64,000 nt of DNA from the NCBI RefSeq assembly GCF_029891575.1, contig NZ_JARZHF010000007.1, positions 1 through 64,000 of the forward strand, in the 5' to 3' direction. Under the pieces are notes generated by a model. That model saw nothing but the letters and a program-made list of their open reading frames with translations. It was not told the DNA's origin and did no database searches. The stretch is from Salipaludibacillus daqingensis. Lineage in GTDB: Bacteria; Bacillota; Bacilli; Bacillales; Salisediminibacteriaceae. Below, one piece after another: positions 1 through 7,699 of this stretch. The stretch's first letter is position 1, and every line of letters begins with the position of its first letter. The position numbers and the translations under genes were made by a program.

Positions 1-18
1 GACCTGTCAATTTCATAT

Positions 19-136
<118 letters not shown>

Positions 137-140
137 ATTT

Positions 141-173
141 AAGACATTCTCATTTATGAGGGTGTCTTTTTTT
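141..173 (+). terminator. Intrinsic terminator of the rRNA operon
   Basis: AAGACATTCTCA pairs with TGAGGGTGTCTT (with G-U pairs) around a short loop and is followed by a run of seven or more T. It sits four bases after the 5S rRNA and ends the rrn transcript. Confidence 0.85.
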
Positions 174-262
174 GTGTTTTGGTTTTTGAGGATGTTGGTT
201 TTGGGTTTGAAGTTTGGCGGCGAGTTATTGGATGTGTGAACAAGCAATAACAGGGCGTCTTG

Positions 263-743
263 TGCCAGACATGAGCTGATTTTGATGAAAGACGGTCACA
301 AGCGAGGTCAACTAGCGACCTATGAAGAGCTATTTTGGAAAAAGAGGGTCACTAAAGCAGTCGATTAGTGCCCTATAAATATGCCATTTACGTATTTAGG
401 GTCACTAGAGCAAGCAACTAATGCCCCTAAAATGCAATAAAAAGGAATTTAAGGTAACTAAAGCAGCCGATTAGTGCCCTATAAATGCGCCATTTAAGTA
501 TTTAGGGTTACTAGAGCAAGTAATTAATGCCCCTAAAATGCAATAAAATGGAATTTAGGGTCACTAAAGCAACCGATTAGTGCCCAATAAACATGTCATC
601 TACGCATTTCTGACCAAGTTGAGTAGATTTTGGTAAAAGACGGTCACAAGAGAGGTCGTCTTGTGACCAAAGCGAGCTGGTTCTATTAAAAGACGGTCGC
701 AAGAGAGGTCGTCAATAGACCTATGAAGAGCTATTTTGAAAAG
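263..743. repeat. Intergenic array of 53-bp repeats (two unit families)
   Basis: The spacing is exactly 53 bp throughout. Family 1 units start at 346, 399, 452, 505 and 558 and alternate in two subtypes, giving a 106-bp higher-order period; each opens with GGGTCACTA or a variant and carries an imperfect inverted repeat (AGGG-T-CACTA with TAGTGCCCT). Family 2 units start at 263, 611 and 664 and carry GACGGTCACAAG at a fixed offset. A 9-bp perfect inverted repeat GGTCACAAG/CTTGTGACC spans 642-668. The motif GACCTATGAAGAGCTATTTT flanks the family 1 block on both sides (about 317 and 718). No convincing gene lies inside. The rest of the interval 174-960 is empty apart from a terminator at 761. 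Confidence 0.85.
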
Positions 744-760
744 TTTACTAAAGTAAATAC

Positions 761-809
761 AAAAAAGGCATTTTTCCCTCACAATTTTGAGAGAAAGATG
801 CCTTTTTTT
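761..809. terminator. Strong hairpin with T-runs on both strands
   Basis: AAAAAAGGCAT...ATGCCTTTTTTT forms a long stem with an A-run before and a T-run after, so it can terminate on either strand. No gene ends just upstream of it: the nearest plus-strand gene is the 5S rRNA 600 bp earlier, and the TRAP operon starts 150 bp later. It may insulate the TRAP operon or end an unrecognised RNA from the repeat array. Confidence 0.7.
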
Positions 810-967
810 CGTTGTACAATAAAGGTAAGTATCATTGCTCAAGAAGATAGAGGATAAGACTTAAGAATCAAGAGTTTAAGGAAACTGCTAAGAAGATAAG
901 TAGATTTGAGCGAGAAAAAATCTTTATAGGATATGTAATATCATTTTTTTTAGGAGGAGTGAGTGAA

Positions 968-2017
968 ATGTTGAACAAACTATTAAAGTTTTCTTTTTTT
1001 ACAATGATTTTAAGTGGACTTATTGCATGTGGTGGAGAGGGATCGGTAGGAGATGGGCAAGAACAAACGAAAAATCAAAGCGTAACGGAAGAGGAATTTA
1101 CAATTAGATTTTCATTTGTAAACGCTGCAATGAGTGTGAAAGGAATGGCTGCAGATAAATTTGCAGACTTAGTTGATGAAAAAACAGACGGTCGGGTGAA
1201 GGTTGAAGTATACCCTGCTGCACAATTATATAATGATGATGAATCCTTTGAGGCAATCGTAGGAGGAAACCTTGAGATGATAGCCCCTGCAGTAACGAAG
1301 CTGGTTACATTTGATCCTCGTTGGCAATATGTCGACTTACCTTTTTTGTTCAAAGACCATGACCATGTGATGACATTCTTTGAAAGTGAGTTAGCGGAAG
1401 ATTTATTGAATTCAGAGCAGATAATTAGAAATAATCTTGAGGGGAAAGCATTTTGGCAAAATGGATTTAAGCAATTTACGACTAGCGACCAGCCTTTGAG
1501 AGGACCTGAAGATTTCGAAGGTCTTAATTTTCGCGTTCAAGCTGGCAGCGTACTGGACTCCTTTTATCAAAAGTTAGGTGCTGGAACGGCAACCATTTCA
1601 TTGGGTGAAAGTTATGCTGCCTTGCAACAAGGAACGGTTGATGGAACGGAAAATACATTTAATAATATCGATACGCTAAACTATGAGGAAGTGCAAGATT
1701 ATTTAACAGTTAGCAATCACGGTAGGATCGACTGGGCTATTTTAGTGAACAAAAGTTTCTGGGATGAGATGCCTACAGATGTTCGTGACCAAGTGGATGA
1801 AGCACTCGAAGAAGCGACTCAATTTGCAAATAAAATTACACAAGAAGAAAATGAAAAAAGTTTCGAAAAGATTAAAGCTGCAGGAAACTTAGAAGTAATT
1901 GAATTAACAGAAGAAGAACGTGCGAAACTTATCGACACTTTGGATCCTCTCTATGAGGAATTTGAATCAATTATTACTAAAGATTTAATTGAAGGAATTA
2001 GATCCTTAGAAAACTAA
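968..2017 (+). CDS. dctP: TRAP transporter substrate-binding lipoprotein DctP
   Basis: Extracytoplasmic solute receptor of a tripartite ATP-independent periplasmic transporter, normally binding an organic acid such as a C4-dicarboxylate or sugar acid. The 349-aa product begins with a hydrophobic signal and lipobox LIAC around residue 18, so it should be anchored to the outer face of the membrane as a lipoprotein. The DctP fold fills the rest, including the conserved Arg in NFRVQAG near residue 189 that usually contacts the substrate carboxylate. ATG at 968 is preferred because AGGAGG (952-957) is correctly spaced for it; a GTG at 959 would overlap the ribosome site. dctQ and dctM follow. The substrate cannot be inferred. 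Confidence 0.93.
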   Translation: MLNKLLKFSFFTMILSGLIACGGEGSVGDGQEQTKNQSVTEEEFTIRFSFVNAAMSVKGMAADKFADLVDEKTDGRVKVEVYPAAQLYNDDESFEAIVGGNLEMIAPAVTKLVTFDPRWQYVDLPFLFKDHDHVMTFFESELAEDLLNSEQIIRNNLEGKAFWQNGFKQFTTSDQPLRGPEDFEGLNFRVQAGSVLDSFYQKLGAGTATISLGESYAALQQGTVDGTENTFNNIDTLNYEEVQDYLTVSNHGRIDWAILVNKSFWDEMPTDVRDQVDEALEEATQFANKITQEENEKSFEKIKAAGNLEVIELTEEERAKLIDTLDPLYEEFESIITKDLIEGIRSLEN

Positions 2018-2094
2018 AAGAAAATATCATACAAATAGTAGAATTAAAGGATACAGAAAAATGGATGTTCTTGTCTTAAAGAGGAGGGGTTAGG

Positions 2095-2571
2095 ATGAGT
2101 CGTGCTAAAAAATGGTGGGCTTTGATTGAGGATGTTTTGGCTGGGACATTCTTAACATTAGGAATTCTTCTCATCTTATATGGAGTAGTTATGAGATATG
2201 TTTTTAATGACCCTAAATCTTGGGTAGTGGAAATTTCTACGTATCTGATTGTATGGGGGGTTTTATTCGGCACCCCCATCGCTTTGAGGAATAATAACCA
2301 TATTCAAATTAACTTTCTTTATGATCGTCTACCGAAAGCATATAAAAGATATGTCGATATTTTTGCAAATATAGTAGGAGTTCTCTTTTGTTTCTTTTTT
2401 ACCTACTATGGATATCAATTAGTGGTTGGAAGTTTTTCTTCGGGCATGGTTTCCTTGGATGTTGGTATAGAGCTTTGGATTGTATATTTGGTTTTACCGA
2501 TAGCTGGTTTCATGTTCCTACTGCGATTCATTGAAAGGTTAATGCATTCGATAAGATGGGTGGGAGAATAA
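2095..2571 (+). CDS. dctQ: TRAP transporter small membrane subunit DctQ
   Basis: The small integral membrane subunit of a TRAP transporter, 158 aa with four hydrophobic segments. It has the family-typical interior with WVVEISTYLIVWGVLFGT near residues 43-60. It couples the DctP receptor to the DctM permease in the cytoplasmic membrane. A GAGGAGGGG ribosome site precedes the ATG by a normal distance. The gene lies 78 bp after dctP, and dctM starts one base after its stop codon, so the three form one transcription unit. Confidence 0.9.
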   Translation: MSRAKKWWALIEDVLAGTFLTLGILLILYGVVMRYVFNDPKSWVVEISTYLIVWGVLFGTPIALRNNNHIQINFLYDRLPKAYKRYVDIFANIVGVLFCFFFTYYGYQLVVGSFSSGMVSLDVGIELWIVYLVLPIAGFMFLLRFIERLMHSIRWVGE

Positions 2572-2572
2572 T

Positions 2573-3844
2573 ATGATTATTCTATTATTTCTCACGTTTT
2601 TTATTTTAATGTTCTTGCGAGTGCCTGTTGCTATCAGCTTGTTTATGGCGACGAGTCTGGTCTTAATGCAAGATAACTTTAATATGAATCTGGTACCAGT
2701 TAGGGTGTTCTCCTCTCTTAGTAGTTTTCCGCTAATGGCGATTCCGGGATTTATTTTAACCGGTGTGATTTTAGCAAAATGTGGAATTTCAGTTCGATTA
2801 ATTGATGCTTTAAGATCATGGGTAGGCCACTTACCTGGTGGGTTAGCCGTTGTGACCATTCTTGCGTGTATGATGTTTAGTGCTATTTCTGGATCTAGTC
2901 CAGCAACGGCTGCGGCTATAGGTGCAATCATGATTCCAGCGATGACTTATGCTGGATATGACAAAAAGTATGCGATGGGATTAGTGGCAACAGCAGGTAC
3001 TTTAGGAATTCTACTGCCTCCAAGTATTCCGTTGATTGTCTATGGTATAACTGTGGAAGAATCGATAGGAGAGCTTTTTATGGCTGGTGTGATACCTGGA
3101 ATTATATTAGGTGTTACTCTTATCGTTTCTGCAATTTTCTATGCGAAAAAACAAGGGTTTGATAGAGATAAGAAAGCACCGATGGCTGAACGGGTGAAAA
3201 AGTCGGTTAGAGCAATTTGGGGGGCTTTCCTACCGATTATCATACTAGGAAGTATTTATACGGGCGCAGCAACGCCAACCGAATCTTCCGTTTTAGCTGT
3301 TGCTTATGCTGTTGTCATCTCTGCCTTTGTTTATAAAGGGATGAGTTTAAAAGATATTCGTCCGATCTTAACAGAAACGATTAACATAACATCGATGATA
3401 TTTTTAATTATTGCCTCGGCCAAATTGTTTGGGTTATATTTAACTACTTCTCAAGTTCCTCAAGCGGTAGGGGCTTGGGTTGCGGAAAGTGATATGAACA
3501 AATGGATATTTATTATTGTAGTAAATTTATTATTCTTTCTTTTAGGAACATTCTTGGAGTCGCTATCTATTATTTTAATTACTTTACCAGTTTTGTTTCC
3601 AATACTAATTCATTTTGGAATTGATCCTATCCATTTTGCAATCATCATGATAGTAAATATGGAATTAGCGATGATTACCCCACCGGTTGGATTGAATTTA
3701 TACGTGGTCAGTGGAATTGCAAAAGAAAGAATTGAAATGGTAATCAGGGGAGTCATTCCATTTTTTGTACTGTTTATCATTGTACTCATCATCATCGTGA
3801 TTTTTCCACAGTTGTCATTATGGTTACCGAGCTTAATGAGATAG
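2573..3844 (+). CDS. dctM: TRAP transporter large permease DctM
   Basis: The large TRAP permease, 423 aa, belonging to the ion transporter superfamily and driving sodium- or proton-coupled uptake. It has about twelve hydrophobic segments. Family motifs visible include SGSSPATAAAIGAIMIPAM near residue 105 and the GILLPPSIPLI segment near residue 140. A second ITPPVGLNLY motif lies around residue 363. The length matches the family. The start is one base after the dctQ stop, implying translational coupling. A bidirectional terminator at 3880-3922 ends the operon. Confidence 0.93.
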   Translation: MIILLFLTFFILMFLRVPVAISLFMATSLVLMQDNFNMNLVPVRVFSSLSSFPLMAIPGFILTGVILAKCGISVRLIDALRSWVGHLPGGLAVVTILACMMFSAISGSSPATAAAIGAIMIPAMTYAGYDKKYAMGLVATAGTLGILLPPSIPLIVYGITVEESIGELFMAGVIPGIILGVTLIVSAIFYAKKQGFDRDKKAPMAERVKKSVRAIWGAFLPIIILGSIYTGAATPTESSVLAVAYAVVISAFVYKGMSLKDIRPILTETINITSMIFLIIASAKLFGLYLTTSQVPQAVGAWVAESDMNKWIFIIVVNLLFFLLGTFLESLSIILITLPVLFPILIHFGIDPIHFAIIMIVNMELAMITPPVGLNLYVVSGIAKERIEMVIRGVIPFFVLFIIVLIIIVIFPQLSLWLPSLMR

Positions 3845-3879
3845 TATGAGTCCAGGAAATAACTGATATAATAGTTAAA

Positions 3880-3922
3880 TAAGAAGATACCCTACCATTA
3901 TGAGGTTGGGTATCTTCTTTTA
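3880..3922. terminator. Bidirectional terminator between dctM and the LysM/CAP gene
   Basis: AAGAAGATACCC...GGGTATCTTCTTTT forms a 15-16 bp stem with A-run and T-run on either side. It lies between two convergent genes and can serve both. Confidence 0.85.
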
Positions 3923-3964
3923 TTTTAGGCTTTATGCTTCTATCATTAAGTCGCCAGATCAAAC

Positions 3965-4648
3965 TTATTTAGAGATAAATAGTTGTGTCCAATAATGGCT
4001 ATATTGCGAATTAGTATTCACGTATCCAATACCAATATGCGTATAAGTGCCATTTAAAATGTTTTGTCTATGACCAGGACTATTCATCCAAGAATTAACT
4101 ACTTGCTGAGGAGATCGTTGCCCAGCTGCAATATTCTCTGCCGCTGCTCGGTAATTGACTCCGTAATGTCTCAACATATCAAATGGAGAACCATAAGTTG
4201 GAGAGGTATGACTAAAATAGTTATTATCACTCATATCTTGCGATTTTGCACGTGCAACTTTTCCCACTTGATTGTCCATTTTTAACGATTGTATACCTCG
4301 GTTTTGTCTTTCTTGATTGACTAATTTTAGTACTTCTTGTTCGTAAGCATTGGCAAAACTGGAGTTGTCATTGCTATCATTTGAAACTTTATTGTCTACT
4401 AGTTTAATAGACGAGCCAATTTGCATGTTATAAGGATCGACATCAGGGTTTAAATCCATCAATTTTTGCGTGCGAACCCCGTAACGTTGACCAATATAAA
4501 AGAATGAGTCTCCTTTAGATACTTTGTATGAATCAAACGGTGGCTCATCAAAATGACTGTAACCTCTTGCTTCAGTTGCATTTGCTGAAGCTGCAAAGAG
4601 GCCAAACGCTACCGTTAATGCTACGAAACCTTTGAATATTTTTTTCAT
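3965..4648 (-). CDS. Secreted LysM and CAP (SCP/PR1-like) domain protein, YkwD type
   Basis: A probable secreted cell-wall-associated protein of 227 aa. ATG at 4648 gives a clean signal peptide (MKKIFKGFVALTVAFGLF, then ASANA). A TTG three codons upstream is possible but lies too close to the ribosome site. A LysM peptidoglycan-binding domain follows (YKVSKGDSFFYIGQRYGV, about residues 42-85). A C-terminal CAP domain covers about residues 105-227, with the family signatures FSHTSP, AAENIAAG and SPGHRQNIL. Bacillus relatives such as YkwD and the spore-coat-associated SafA/YkwD group have the same layout. The biochemical function of bacterial CAP domains is not settled. It is transcribed convergently with dctM. 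Confidence 0.88.
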   Translation of the reverse strand: MKKIFKGFVALTVAFGLFAASANATEARGYSHFDEPPFDSYKVSKGDSFFYIGQRYGVRTQKLMDLNPDVDPYNMQIGSSIKLVDNKVSNDSNDNSSFANAYEQEVLKLVNQERQNRGIQSLKMDNQVGKVARAKSQDMSDNNYFSHTSPTYGSPFDMLRHYGVNYRAAAENIAAGQRSPQQVVNSWMNSPGHRQNILNGTYTHIGIGYVNTNSQYSHYWTQLFISK

Positions 4649-4860
4649 AGAATACAATCCTTCCTTCCTTTGTTAAAAGTATGGTCTTACTATTATCTAT
4701 CCTAAGGGATTAATAGACGAGGGTAAACACTCCAAATTATGCCAATGTGGTTGTGGTAACAGTCTTTTACCCAACGATCTTCATCTGATTTTTAACAATT
4801 CAAGGCGAATGACATACATTAATAACGTCTAGAAATGATTATTAGAAAGGAGAAGTTCAA

Positions 4861-5667
4861 ATGATTAACCAGTCACACAAAGGTAATATGGAACACCCTG
4901 AACAACTTGCAGATTATTATCAATCACAAGCAACGTATTATGAACGGTTAAAAAATGGATCCAAAAACAACCTATGTTTATATTATCAATATGGAGAACA
5001 AGAATATTATAACAAGGCACTAGCATGTCGTTATAAGATGTTAACTGCTGAAGCGTCCATGCCGAAAAACCAATCACCAAATGACAGACAAGGAAACATT
5101 CCAGATCATGATGAGGAATTGGCAACACGATCTTTGTTAAGTTCTCTCAGAGAAGGTGGATATATTTTCTATGCTAGGCACGGAGAAGCAACGGTAGGAG
5201 TTGATCAAGCCGATTCCGATCTTCAAGATTGCGCAACACAAAGAAATCTTTCAGAGACAGGAAGAAGACAAGCAGTCACCTATGGGGAAGGGTTTCGCAA
5301 TTTAGATATTCCAGTCCAATTTCCCGTGGAGACGAGTCCTTTCTGTAGAAGTATAGAAACAGCTAACTTAGCTTTTGGACAGGAGAATGTTCGAGTCGAG
5401 CCATTTTGGTTTCAAGTTTATCGGTTGTTTGAAAACATTACTTTTGAAGAACAACAAAGAATCATTCAACAGGTAGACTCTGTTTTGGAAACTTCACCGT
5501 CTCAAGGGACTAATACCTTGATTATTGCCCATAGTTTTCCAGAAGGGGTTGGTTTGGGGCAAATTCCAAACATGGGAACGGTTATCGTTAGGCCATTAGG
5601 TCAAGGAAATGGGTATGAAGTAGTTGCTAAGCTAACATTGAGGGGATTTACGGATTTACAAGAATAA
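4861..5667 (+). CDS. Histidine phosphatase family protein
   Basis: A 268-aa protein whose C-terminal 180 residues form a histidine-phosphatase domain. The phospho-accepting histidine is in YARHGEATVG near residue 104. The second-site arginine is in SPFCRSIETA near residue 161, and the distal catalytic histidine is in LIIAHSFPEG near residue 224. About 90 N-terminal residues rich in Tyr and Gln (ADYYQSQATYYERL) are not part of that domain and I do not recognise them. There is no signal peptide. An AAAGGAG site precedes ATG 4861. The gene is monocistronic, with a terminator at 5674. The substrate is unknown. Confidence 0.8.
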   Translation: MINQSHKGNMEHPEQLADYYQSQATYYERLKNGSKNNLCLYYQYGEQEYYNKALACRYKMLTAEASMPKNQSPNDRQGNIPDHDEELATRSLLSSLREGGYIFYARHGEATVGVDQADSDLQDCATQRNLSETGRRQAVTYGEGFRNLDIPVQFPVETSPFCRSIETANLAFGQENVRVEPFWFQVYRLFENITFEEQQRIIQQVDSVLETSPSQGTNTLIIAHSFPEGVGLGQIPNMGTVIVRPLGQGNGYEVVAKLTLRGFTDLQE

Positions 5668-5673
5668 TCATTC

Positions 5674-5709
5674 GTTGTAAGGGAGATGTCATAGCCCTTA
5701 CAACTTTCT
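5674..5709 (+). terminator. Terminator after the histidine phosphatase gene
   Basis: A perfect 10-bp stem, GTTGTAAGGG (5674-5683) with CCCTTACAAC (5695-5704), is followed by TTTCTCTTTG. Confidence 0.8.
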
Positions 5710-5752
5710 CTTTGTTTAGATAATATTTATAAGACTGTATATAACAATCAAG

Positions 5753-5854
5753 TTGGAGGGGTTCATCGGAGGAAGGAGAAATGAATCGGTCTAATTGGCG
5801 AGATTGGAGCGGTTCATCGAAGGAATTAGAAATGAATCGGCCTAATCGCGATTT
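5753..5854. repeat. Two tandem copies of a 51-bp repeat
   Basis: The unit beginning TTGGAG(G/C)GGTTCATCG at 5753 recurs at 5804 with most bases conserved. Each copy contains an imperfect inverted repeat, GGTTCAT with ATGAATCGG, able to form a hairpin. The interval 5710-6135 around it shows no supported gene. A 133-codon minus-strand open frame across it has no ribosome site and no recognisable family. Confidence 0.75.
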
Positions 5855-6135
5855 ATTTACGTAATGTTTATTTAAAGTTACTCCTTTTTGTTCTTCCAGT
5901 TTTTTAAACGACGATTCATAAAAATATTGCAGGAGATTGAAGAAATTTGTTGAATAGTCGATATAAGCCAAAAAATTAAGGTAATCGAAATAGTTATTCC
6001 ATGGATATTTTTTTATAAAGATCATCTGATTACAATATATGTTATTCAAATTATTAAAGGATAAATAAGAACCGAGTTTTCAAAAAAGTAACTCGAACAT
6101 TCTATTAAAATCATTTATAACATGGCTACTATTTA

Positions 6136-6300
6136 TCATTCGGACGTAGAAGTGTTTTTTGGATCCTTATCTAAGACTTGAATGACCGTTAGTTTTTCAA
6201 TATTACCAATATTCGTCAATTTTAAGTTTGAAAAACTAACAAAACCAATTCCGACACCAATCAATAATCCAATCCCAATATATAGGCTTTTCTCTTTCAT
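6136..6300 (-). CDS. Small membrane-anchored protein, 54 aa
   Basis: I do not recognise this gene. The 54-residue product starts MKEKSLYIGIGLLIGVGIGF. It has one glycine-rich hydrophobic segment (residues 6-22) and a polar tail ending TSTSE, so it is probably a single-pass membrane protein with its C-terminus outside or inside undetermined. A strong ribosome site, GGGAGG, lies seven bases before the ATG, which is the main reason to call it real. It is transcribed divergently from the PLP enzyme gene at 6471. Confidence 0.62.
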   Translation of the reverse strand: MKEKSLYIGIGLLIGVGIGFVSFSNLKLTNIGNIEKLTVIQVLDKDPKNTSTSE

Positions 6301-6470
6301 TTTTATTACCTCCCTATTTTTTTACCATTAGTAAAATCTATTTTTTTAAAAATGAGAAAGAAAATGAATACTATTCGAAGAAAGGTTTAAACGTATCTTT
6401 TATCTTATTATATGTGTATAAATTTGGCAATTGAAATATGAAAAAGTGATAGAGAAAGAAGGGTTTGCAG

Positions 6471-7475
6471 ATGAATTACAAGCAGTATCCTAGAAACTGT
6501 TATACAAAATCAGCAACACCAATGGAAAGAGCAAGTCGGTTAGCTGAGTCGTTGGGTGGACCAAATATTTTTATAAAACGGGATGACTTACTAGGCCTAA
6601 CCGAGGGTGGTAACAAAACTAGAAAATTAGAATTTCTTATTGCAGATGCTCAAGCAAAAGGGGCGGACACGATCATTACGGCTGGTGGGATACAATCGAA
6701 TCATTGTCGATTAACATTAGCAGCATGTGTAAAGGAAAACTTAACATGTATTCTTATTTTAGAAGAAAATGAAGTGCACCAATTTGATACACAAACGAAT
6801 GGGAATTTTCTTCTTTATCAGCTTTTGGGGACCGAATCACTTAGAATTGTACCTAATGGAACAGATGTTTACGCCGAAATGGAAAAAACAGCAGTGGCTA
6901 TGCGGAAAGAAGGACGAAAACCATACGTTATTCCCGTTGGAGGATCCAATGTGATAGGAATAACAGGTTACGCAGCATGTGCAGAAGAAATTGAAAAGCA
7001 GGGAAAAGAGCTCGATTATTATTTTGATTATGTCGTGTGCACGAGTGGTAGTGGAGGAATGCATGCAGGTTTAATTGCTGGTTTTCAAGGACTGAAAAGC
7101 AAAACAAAGGTGATCGGGATCAATGTTAGTAGAGAAAAATTAATCCAAGAAGAGAATGTGTACGAGCTAGCTAAAGGTACAGCAACTCATCTTAACATTG
7201 ATGAACCAATCAAACGGCACACGGTGTTGTGTTTTGATGATTATGTTGGTCCAGGATATGCATTGCCAACAAATGAGATGGTAGAAGCGGTCAAATTAGT
7301 CGCAAGAAATGAAGCGATACTATTAGACCCTGTTTATACAGGCAAAACGATGGCTGGACTCATTGATCTTGTTAGAAATGATTATTTCCAACCAAGTGAC
7401 AACATCTTGTTTATTCATTCGGGAGGGACACCGGCTATTTATGCGTATGCACCAGTTTTTTTCGAGAAAGGTTAA
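6471..7475 (+). CDS. dcyD: D-cysteine desulfhydrase / ACC deaminase family PLP enzyme
   Basis: A fold-type II pyridoxal-phosphate enzyme of 334 aa. The family cleaves D-cysteine to pyruvate, ammonia and sulfide, or 1-aminocyclopropane-1-carboxylate in close relatives. The PLP-binding lysine lies in the GGNKTRKLEF motif near residue 50, followed by GGIQSNHCRLTLAA near residue 72. A glycine-rich phosphate-binding segment TSGSGGMHAG lies near residue 190, and SGGTPAIYAY is close to the C-terminus. These favour D-cysteine desulfhydrase over ACC deaminase, but the split is not certain. ATG 6471 is preferred because GAAGGG (6458-6463) precedes it by seven bases; a TTG at 6465 would be too close. 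Confidence 0.85.
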   Translation: MNYKQYPRNCYTKSATPMERASRLAESLGGPNIFIKRDDLLGLTEGGNKTRKLEFLIADAQAKGADTIITAGGIQSNHCRLTLAACVKENLTCILILEENEVHQFDTQTNGNFLLYQLLGTESLRIVPNGTDVYAEMEKTAVAMRKEGRKPYVIPVGGSNVIGITGYAACAEEIEKQGKELDYYFDYVVCTSGSGGMHAGLIAGFQGLKSKTKVIGINVSREKLIQEENVYELAKGTATHLNIDEPIKRHTVLCFDDYVGPGYALPTNEMVEAVKLVARNEAILLDPVYTGKTMAGLIDLVRNDYFQPSDNILFIHSGGTPAIYAYAPVFFEKG

Positions 7476-7480
7476 TAAAG

Positions 7481-7524
7481 AAGGTGCTTCCTCTGCGATT
7501 TGGAATGAAGGCACCTCCTTTTTA
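7481..7524. terminator. Terminator between dcyD and the convergent SASP-like gene
   Basis: GGTGC-TTC pairs with GAAGGCACC (one bulged base), followed by TCCTTTTTAT on the plus strand. It can end both convergent transcripts. Confidence 0.7.
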
Positions 7525-7536
7525 TAAAAGAATTAT

Positions 7537-7677
7537 TTATGATTTTGGTTTTTCTGATTGGGTGTTCTTTTGTTTTGTTAAGGCAATTTTTGCTTCATTG
7601 AAAGTCAACCCAGACTTATTATTGAGCCTTTTCACTTCGTTAATGTCCGTTCCTGCAATTGTTTTATTATTATACAA
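7537..7677 (-). CDS. Small acid-soluble spore protein-like protein, 46 aa
   Basis: The 46-residue product contains AGTDINEVKRLNNKSG (residues 8-23) and FNEAKIALTK. This resembles the EVK/RQxNxxS repeats of SASP-type spore proteins, mainly the gamma type, which act as an amino-acid reserve in the spore core. Only one repeat is present, so the protein is shorter than the classical gamma SASP of about 75-95 aa. The start is TTG at 7677, supported by a perfect AAGGAGGT site nine bases upstream. The C-terminal part is polar (NTQSEKPKS). The family assignment rests on motif similarity only. Confidence 0.55.
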   Translation of the reverse strand: MYNNKTIAGTDINEVKRLNNKSGLTFNEAKIALTKQKNTQSEKPKS

Positions 7678-7699
7678 ATTAGAAGTACCTCCTTTTTAA

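Noticed and set aside
263-743. CRISPR array
   Set aside because: Repeats are tandem with no unique spacers, and no cas genes are nearby.
600-842. 80-codon minus-strand frame in the repeat region
   Set aside because: It is formed by the 53-bp repeats and the hairpin at 761; no ribosome site and no protein-like composition.
5648-6049. 133-codon minus-strand frame with an internal repeated peptide
   Set aside because: The repeat peptide simply reflects the 51-bp DNA repeat; the frame runs through a terminator, overlaps the end of the phosphatase gene and lacks a ribosome site.
7484-7699. 71-codon plus-strand frame
   Set aside because: It starts inside a terminator and is antisense to the better supported SASP-like gene.
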